DNA from: Microthrixaceae bacterium
GTDB lineage: Bacteria; Actinomycetota; Acidimicrobiia; Acidimicrobiales; Acidimicrobilacustridaceae
Reading direction: 5' to 3'
Length of the DNA: 53,194 bases
Assembly: GCA_947449015.1 (NCBI GenBank)
Contig: CANFQA010000016.1
Location: 1 to 53,194, forward strand
Part shown: one piece after another, positions 48,683-53,194 of the stretch
How positions within the stretch are numbered: the stretch's first letter is position 1
How the letters are laid out: each line of letters opens with the position of its first letter
The notes under the pieces: model-generated
What the model saw: the letters and a program-made list of their open reading frames with translations, nothing else
Databases searched by the model: none
What the model was told of the DNA's origin: nothing
Made by a program: the position numbers and the translations under genes

Positions 48683-48712
48683 GATTGGCCCTGAGAGTGG
48701 CCCTGAGAGTGG
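48677..48712. repeat. 12-bp triplication spanning the tadE stop codon
   Basis: CCCTGAGATTGG, then CCCTGAGAGTGG twice (48677-48688, 48689-48700, 48701-48712). The first copy contains the tadE TGA. As 12 is a multiple of three, two further in-frame TGA codons follow. Confidence 0.85.
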
Positions 48713-48740
48713 TGACGAAAACCTCGATGCAGAAGTTGCA

Positions 48741-51038
48741 TCACGAGGTAACGGAAGGCTCCGCCTCGAGCAGTGAATGAAGCAACGCGACTGCGCCGGC
48801 CTTGTCCAGTGGGTCGTTGCCGTTGCCGCATTTAGGTGACTGCACACAGGATGGACAGCCATCGGTACAGGTACAACTCTCAATGAGCTCACGTGTTGCG
48901 GTGAGGTGTCGTGCACCTGCTTCGAATCCGAGCTCCGCGATTCCGGCGCCACCCGGATAACCGTCGTAGATGATGATGGTGGCGGCGCCGGTGTCGTGGA
49001 GATACGCAGTGGAAAGTCCGCCGACATCCCATCGGTCGCAGATGGTGAACAGCGGCATCATGCCGATTGCGGCATGCTCCACAGCATGCAGTGCACCAGG
49101 CGAGGTGGTGGGCGTGAGTCCGACCTCTTCGAGGGTGGCGTCATCAATGACATACCAGAACGCGCGGGTGATGAGCTCACTCGGTGGGAGGTCGAGTTCA
49201 CAGACACCGAGTTGCTCACCGGTGTAGGTATTGAAACGGCGGTAGCCAATGACATGGGAGCGCACGAGGACCGCACCAAGATGGAGCATGGCGGTTCCCA
49301 CCTGTCGCTGCTGCTCGGTGGAGAGAATCTCGATATCGGTGGTGGCTCGTGGTTGCGTGTACTCACCGCCGTCGGCGGGTTCAACCAGCGCGACACGGTC
49401 CTCGAGGTCGAGTGATTCAACCCGCCAGGTATCACCCTGGTGCATGTAAATAGCGCCGGGATGAATGAGTCGAAGTGCGCGCGAACCGTCGACAGTACCG
49501 ATCAGTGTGCCGTCGGCCTGGGCGATACGGAACTCGTTTCCACCTGTGCCGCGCAGACTGATTCCAGCTGACGGCCGATGTCGGCCCGCCCACACCGCGG
49601 CGGGCCCTTTCCGATGCGTGGGTGGTCGGAGTTTCAACAGATCGTCGACCACAAGTGTGCGGATGCCGTCATCGAGTGCATCGCCCCACCAGAGGTCATC
49701 AGCGGGGGTCAGAGGCGATTCATAGGCAGCACAGGCGAGATGTGGGAGAAGCACATGGGGATTGTTCGGGTTGATCACCGCGGGTTCGGGTGGGCGATTG
49801 AACAGTTCATCGGGATGAGTAATGAACCAATGGTCAAGTTGGTCGTCGCCGGCGACGAGTGCCGCCAGCGTGTGTTGGCTCTGACGACCGGCGCGGCCGG
49901 CTTGCTGCCACATGGAAGCGATCGTGCCAGGAAAGCCGTTGAGGATGCAGACATCGAGTCCGCCAACATCGATACCGAGCTCCAGTGCACTCGTAGCTAC
50001 CACTCCGCGAAGTGAACCGTCGAACAGCGCCTGTTCAATCTCGCGTCGCTCGGCGCGTAGATAGCCACCGCGATACGGACGTACTGAGGCTGATAGCGAG
50101 GCGGGAAGTCGGCGGCGCACCTCGGCAGCCACGATCTCGGTGCCCTTCCGACTGCGACAGAACGTGATAGCCCGATGGCCATCGGCGACCAGTGTGCTCA
50201 TCAGCTCTGCAGCGTCGCGATTCGCCGAAACCGAGGTGGCGTCAGGATCGTCACCGGAGGGGTTCCACAGCATGAAGAGTCGTTCGCCGTGTGGAGAACC
50301 GTCCTCGGTGACTTCGACCACTGGCAGCCCGCAGAGTTCGCTCGCCAGTCGACCCGGCTGCCCGATGGTGGCTGAGGTGAAGATGAAGGTGGGATCCGAC
50401 CCATACTGCGCGCAGAGTCGCCGCAAGCGCCGCAGGATATGTGCGACATGACTTCCGAACACTCCGCGCATGGTGTGGAGCTCATCGACCACCACGTACT
50501 CGAGACGGTGAAGGAAGTTGCTCCAGTTGTCGTGAGAAGGAAGCAGCCCAGCGTGCAGCATGTCGGGGTTGGTGAGGATGACATTGGCGTTGCGTCGCAC
50601 CCAGGTGCGCTCCTCGGTTGAATTGTCGCCGTCGTAGGTGCCAGCCACGAGCCCGGGCAGGTTCAGCGAGGTGATGGACCGCAACTGATCCTGGGCCAGC
50701 GCTTTCGTGGGAAACATCATGAGTGCGGTGGCGGGGCGATCAGCGATGACCGCTTCGGCGATGGGGATCTGGAAGCACAACGACTTTCCAGACGCGGTAC
50801 CCGTGGCCACTGCGACTGAGGTCCCGGCACGGGCGAGATCGACTGCTTCGGCCTGATGTGACCACAGTCGTGGTGTGTTGAACGCAGCAACGACTGCGGG
50901 ATCGAGCGCCACGGTGGGCTCGCCATAGCGAGCCTCGCGGGCGCCAACGCGCTCAACGTGCACCAAGCGGGGATCGTTGCGTAAAGAGGCGACGATGTCG
51001 TCGAGCTCGCGAGGTGGGGGCTCGGATCGACCAGGCAT
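48741..51038 (-). CDS. DEAD/DEAH-box helicase with DUF1998 domain (MrfA/YprA-like)
   Basis: 765 residues. Helicase motifs are I (ATGTASGKS), Ia (MFPTKALAQDQ), II (VVVDELH), III (FTSATIG), V (VATSALELGIDVGG) and VI (QQAGRAGR). The C-terminal DUF1998 domain ends in the zinc-binding cluster CTCTDGCPSCVQSPKCG. MrfA of Bacillus is a 3'-5' helicase that repairs mitomycin-type DNA damage. A homologue (Rv3649) lies beside the mycobacterial Tad-like genes, so the placement here is conserved synteny. The ATG is eight bases after TACGAT (leaderless). Confidence 0.93.
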   Translation of the reverse strand: MPGRSEPPPRELDDIVASLRNDPRLVHVERVGAREARYGEPTVALDPAVVAAFNTPRLWSHQAEAVDLARAGTSVAVATGTASGKSLCFQIPIAEAVIADRPATALMMFPTKALAQDQLRSITSLNLPGLVAGTYDGDNSTEERTWVRRNANVILTNPDMLHAGLLPSHDNWSNFLHRLEYVVVDELHTMRGVFGSHVAHILRRLRRLCAQYGSDPTFIFTSATIGQPGRLASELCGLPVVEVTEDGSPHGERLFMLWNPSGDDPDATSVSANRDAAELMSTLVADGHRAITFCRSRKGTEIVAAEVRRRLPASLSASVRPYRGGYLRAERREIEQALFDGSLRGVVATSALELGIDVGGLDVCILNGFPGTIASMWQQAGRAGRQSQHTLAALVAGDDQLDHWFITHPDELFNRPPEPAVINPNNPHVLLPHLACAAYESPLTPADDLWWGDALDDGIRTLVVDDLLKLRPPTHRKGPAAVWAGRHRPSAGISLRGTGGNEFRIAQADGTLIGTVDGSRALRLIHPGAIYMHQGDTWRVESLDLEDRVALVEPADGGEYTQPRATTDIEILSTEQQRQVGTAMLHLGAVLVRSHVIGYRRFNTYTGEQLGVCELDLPPSELITRAFWYVIDDATLEEVGLTPTTSPGALHAVEHAAIGMMPLFTICDRWDVGGLSTAYLHDTGAATIIIYDGYPGGAGIAELGFEAGARHLTATRELIESCTCTDGCPSCVQSPKCGNGNDPLDKAGAVALLHSLLEAEPSVTS

Positions 51039-51046
51039 TGGAAATG

Positions 51047-51052
51047 ATCGTA
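51047..51052 (-). promoter_or_regulatory. -10 of helicase gene (leaderless)
   Basis: TACGAT on the minus strand, eight bases before the ATG at 51038. Confidence 0.55.
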
Positions 51053-51097
51053 CGACCGGGGTGTGTCTGCCACACGACTGGAACGATTGGTGACGGG

Positions 51098-51103
51098 TAC
51101 TGT
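51098..51103 (+). promoter_or_regulatory. -10 of the uORF-STAS-nhaA unit (leaderless)
   Basis: TACTGT, six bases before the ATG of a ten-codon open frame at 51110. Confidence 0.5.
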
Positions 51104-51109
51104 CACGAG

Positions 51110-51142
51110 ATGGATCGGCGACTGCGACTCCGGCTCACATGA
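51110..51142 (+). CDS. Ten-codon upstream ORF coupled to the STAS gene
   Basis: Encodes MDRRLRLRLT and stops with a TGA that overlaps the ATG of the STAS gene (ATGA). The TACTGT hexamer six bases before its ATG is the usual leaderless signal of this genome. The STAS ATG itself has no such hexamer and no Shine-Dalgarno. Translation of the STAS protein may therefore depend on termination-reinitiation from this short frame. Half of its inner residues are arginine. Confidence 0.45.
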   Translation: MDRRLRLRLT

Positions 51143-51492
51143 GCATCGAGACCGTCATTACCAAGGTCGATCGGGCGATGGTGGTCGGTCTGATCGGGGA
51201 TCTTGATCTCGCCACCGCCCCCGAGGCTCGTCAGCAACTTCTGCGGGCGGTGCATGAGTCTGCAGATCCGCCGGTTGTGGTTGTTGATCTCCTTGGCGTC
51301 GATTTCCTTGATGCTGTTGGTATCGGAGTGCTGCTGGCCGGCGTGGTGGTGTGTCGTTCTCGCGGCGGTGATCTCGCTCTCTGCCGGGCCGAACCACAGG
51401 TGCTCGCGTTGCTCGACGTCACCCGAGTGGGGGAAATCCTTCCCTCGTATCCCAGCATCGATGCCGCTCTCGCGGCACTGGCGGCTGGCTGA
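51139..51492 (+). CDS. STAS domain protein (anti-sigma factor antagonist-like)
   Basis: 117 residues with a single STAS domain: IGDLDLATAPEARQQLL, then VVVDLLGVDFLDAVGIGVLL and a helix-rich end. In SpoIIAA/RsbV-type antagonists the motif is Asp-Ser-Ser/Ala-Gly, and the Ser is phosphorylated. Here it is Asp-Ala-Val-Gly, so no phosphorylatable Ser is at that place. It could act as a constitutive antagonist or in another partnership. nhaA starts two bases downstream, a likely operon. No anti-sigma kinase is nearby. Confidence 0.85.
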   Translation: MSIETVITKVDRAMVVGLIGDLDLATAPEARQQLLRAVHESADPPVVVVDLLGVDFLDAVGIGVLLAGVVVCRSRGGDLALCRAEPQVLALLDVTRVGEILPSYPSIDAALAALAAG

Positions 51493-51494
51493 CC

Positions 51495-52889
51495 ATGGCT
51501 GATCGTTCAGCAGGTTCGGGTGATCACCCATGGTCGTTCACCTGGCTCGGTACCGATCGTCTGCTGGCCCGTCGGATCGCCCGGCCCGTCGCCAGATTCT
51601 TGGAAATTGAGGCGGCGAGTGGTTTATTGCTGCTTGCGGCCACGGTGATCGCGCTCATCTGGGCCAACTCCGGATGGAGTCACTCGTACACGACCATGCT
51701 CAACGCACACCTGGTGCTTGATGCGGGACCGATACAGCTGTCACTGACCCTGCTCGAGTTCGTCAATGACGGACTGATGGCGGTGTTCTTCTTTGTTGTC
51801 GGTCTTGAGATCAAACGTGAACTGGTCAAAGGCGAGTTGAGTGACCGTCGGGCAGCGGCGCTGCCGATCATCGCCGCTGTTGGTGGCATCTGTGTTCCCG
51901 CACTCATCTACCTGAGCATGAACGCCGGCACATCGGCGTCGAACGGTTGGGGAATTCCCATCGCAACGGATATCGCCTTCGCGGTCGGTGTGGTTGCCCT
52001 ACTCGGATCGCGTGTGCCGGTGGGCCTCAAACTGTTCCTGCTTGCGCTCGCGGTCGTTGACGACCTTGGTGCAATCGCAGTGATCGCGGTGTTCTACAGC
52101 GACTCCATCGATGCACTCTGGCTGCTTGGCGCTCTACTCATCTTCGTAGTGATTCTCATCCTGCAGCGCCTGCGGGTTTGGTACATCCCGATCTATGTGG
52201 TGCTCGGCACTATCGCTTGGTACTGCATGTTCAAATCAGGCGTGCACGCAACTGTCGCTGGCGTGGTGCTCGGATTCCTGGCGCCAGCCCGACCGCTGCG
52301 CGATGACCTCGATGCCAACACCGTTGTGGCCGATGTTCGCCATGAGAGTGAACTCGCGGCAGCTGATGTCCAAGCGGCATCGTTCTTGATCAAGGAGACA
52401 GTCTCGGTCGGTGAGCGTCTGCTTGATCGCCTGCATCCGTGGTCGAGCTTCGTGATCATTCCGCTGTTCGCGCTGTGCAATGCGGGTATCCCCCTGACGA
52501 TGGATGCATTGCAGAACGCCGCGAACTCCTCGGTCACCTGGGGCGTGGGCGTGGGCCTTGTTGTCGGAAAGACCGTCGGAGTGTTTGTTGCGGCATCTCT
52601 GGCGATCCGCTTCGGAATCGCCCGTCGACCTCGCGGTGTGTCGTCACTTCATCTGCTCGGAATCTCAATGGCTGCCGGTATTGGATTCACCGTGGCCATT
52701 TTCGTCACCGGACTGGCGTTCACTACCGCTGAGCTTGCCGATGATGCCAAGGTCGGGATCCTTGGGGCGTCTCTTGTTGCCGCCCTGCTCGCAGCAGCGG
52801 TGCTGCATTTGGCGGCAAAGCGTGCTGGCGCAGACGAGCTGGCCATCGAAGCAGCAGAAAACGCCGAACTTTTTGCACCCACCGACTGA
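51495..52889 (+). CDS. nhaA: Na+/H+ antiporter NhaA
   Basis: 464 residues and about 12 membrane helices. The ion-binding Asp pair is in LAVVDDLGAIAV, with GIPIATDIAFAVGV (unwound helix IV) upstream and FFFVVGLEIKRELVKGEL early on. The helix X lysine is likely in VGLVVGKTVGVF. It exports sodium in exchange for protons, giving pH and salt homeostasis. It is longer than E. coli NhaA (388) by an N-terminal ~35 residues and a C-terminal tail. The stop codon lies in a small duplicated sequence. Confidence 0.95.
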   Translation: MADRSAGSGDHPWSFTWLGTDRLLARRIARPVARFLEIEAASGLLLLAATVIALIWANSGWSHSYTTMLNAHLVLDAGPIQLSLTLLEFVNDGLMAVFFFVVGLEIKRELVKGELSDRRAAALPIIAAVGGICVPALIYLSMNAGTSASNGWGIPIATDIAFAVGVVALLGSRVPVGLKLFLLALAVVDDLGAIAVIAVFYSDSIDALWLLGALLIFVVILILQRLRVWYIPIYVVLGTIAWYCMFKSGVHATVAGVVLGFLAPARPLRDDLDANTVVADVRHESELAAADVQAASFLIKETVSVGERLLDRLHPWSSFVIIPLFALCNAGIPLTMDALQNAANSSVTWGVGVGLVVGKTVGVFVAASLAIRFGIARRPRGVSSLHLLGISMAAGIGFTVAIFVTGLAFTTAELADDAKVGILGASLVAALLAAAVLHLAAKRAGADELAIEAAENAELFAPTD

Positions 52890-52934
52890 GGTCGAATGAG
52901 GTTGTCTGAATGACGTTGTCCGACTGAGGTCGAA
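52882..52934. repeat. 15-bp direct repeats at the nhaA stop
   Basis: CCGACTGAGGTCGAA at 52882-52896 and 52920-52934. The sequence between them (TGAGGTTGTCTGAATGACGTTGTC) contains a further degenerate duplication. The first copy includes the nhaA TGA. Confidence 0.8.
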
Positions 52935-52939
52935 ACCGG

Positions 52940-53194
52940 TCAGTCAGCCTGCAGATAGCGCCCAAGCTCGCGACGGGCGAGCTGCATGCGATGCACCTCA
53001 TCGGGTCCATCGGCAAAGCGCAGGGTGCGCAGACCGGCGTACATACCGGCAAGGGGGAAGTCCTGCGACACGCCGCCGCCGCCGTGAGCCTGGATGGCAC
53101 GGTCAACCACCCGCAGTGCCATAGCGGGGGCGACGACCTTGATGGCAGAGATCTCGATGCGCGCGCCCTTGTTACCGACGGTGTCCATGAGCCA
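52940..53194 (-). CDS. Acyl-CoA dehydrogenase, C-terminal part (5' end outside window)
   Basis: The visible ~84 residues are the C-terminal four-helix part of an acyl-CoA dehydrogenase: [20 protein letters not shown], then [16 protein letters not shown] and [19 protein letters not shown]. The GGxGVSxDFPLA and DGPDEVH signatures are typical of the FadE-like family that uses FAD in beta-oxidation or related steps. The frame is open to the window edge, so the gene begins beyond 53194. The substrate cannot be told from this part. Confidence 0.92.
   Translation of the reverse strand, partial: WLMDTVGNKGARIEISAIKVVAPAMALRVVDRAIQAHGGGGVSQDFPLAGMYAGLRTLRFADGPDEVHRMQLARRELGRYLQAD

Overview
The window is GC-rich, densely coded DNA that reads as a chromosomal segment of a high-GC Gram-positive bacterium. 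The best fit is class Acidimicrobiia or a close actinobacterial relative. The evidence is a WhiB-like protein, a GlnR-like orphan regulator beside two glutamine synthetases, an F420-type LLM oxidoreductase, a mycofactocin-type MftD, a caa3 oxidase with CtaG, a Glu-Asp-Phe tRNA cluster, and a Tad locus ordered like the Rv3661-Rv3649 region of Mycobacterium. I saw no insertion sequence, prophage or CRISPR array. The assignment rests on protein family resemblance judged by eye.

Layout. 1-4.6 kb: the 3' part of a secreted beta-propeller/Fn3 protein, an isolated mftD, a MOSC protein and an esterase lipoprotein. 4.6-4.9 kb: three tRNA genes on the minus strand. 5.0-6.8 kb (minus): ctaA-clpS-DUF2017. 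6.9-16.4 kb (plus): the respiratory block. It holds ctaB, a three-gene module that looks like a heme-copper oxidase but has lost every metal-ligand histidine, then the complete caa3 set ctaC-D-E-F and ctaG. 16.4-25.5 kb: an ABC exporter, serS, a CLC protein with fluoride-type signatures, pdxH, a glycosyltransferase, an LLM oxidoreductase, ccdA-tlpA and a whiB-like gene with a five-copy 16-bp repeat upstream. 25.9-32.2 kb: an acyl-ACP thioesterase, mrp and erpA (Fe-S assembly), a Tat thioredoxin-fold lipoprotein, an unusual [2Fe-2S]/molybdopterin fusion, ridA, a small membrane protein and a cold-shock gene. 32.2-38.5 kb: a nitrogen block, with glnA2, a glnR-like gene and an A-T-TE NRPS-like gene apparently in one operon, divergent from glnA1. 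38.6-43.9 kb: an HNH nuclease lipoprotein, nadE, a helical protein, a primary-type sigma factor and small proteins. 43.9-52.9 kb: a HAD phosphatase, the Tad pilus operon, an MrfA/YprA-like helicase, a STAS protein, nhaA, and the end of an acyl-CoA dehydrogenase.

How genes work together. CtaB and CtaA make heme O and heme A for the oxidase encoded next door, CtaG belongs to the CuB assembly family, and CcdA-TlpA is a thiol-redox pair suited to cytochrome c maturation. Mrp and ErpA form a divergent Fe-S assembly pair. GlnR-like control of the two glutamine synthetases is probable, and the NRPS-like gene may share that control. The Tad genes plus a DUF4244 pilin would build a Flp-type pilus or secretion system.

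Expression signals. At least 18 genes start 6-8 nt after a TANNNT hexamer without a Shine-Dalgarno sequence, which is the actinobacterial leaderless pattern. I used it to settle many starts. Several neighbours share overlapping or back-to-back promoters, and some -10 hexamers include the stop codon of the gene upstream.

Most notable: the histidine-free oxidase-like module at 7922-10953. No annotated function that I know explains it.
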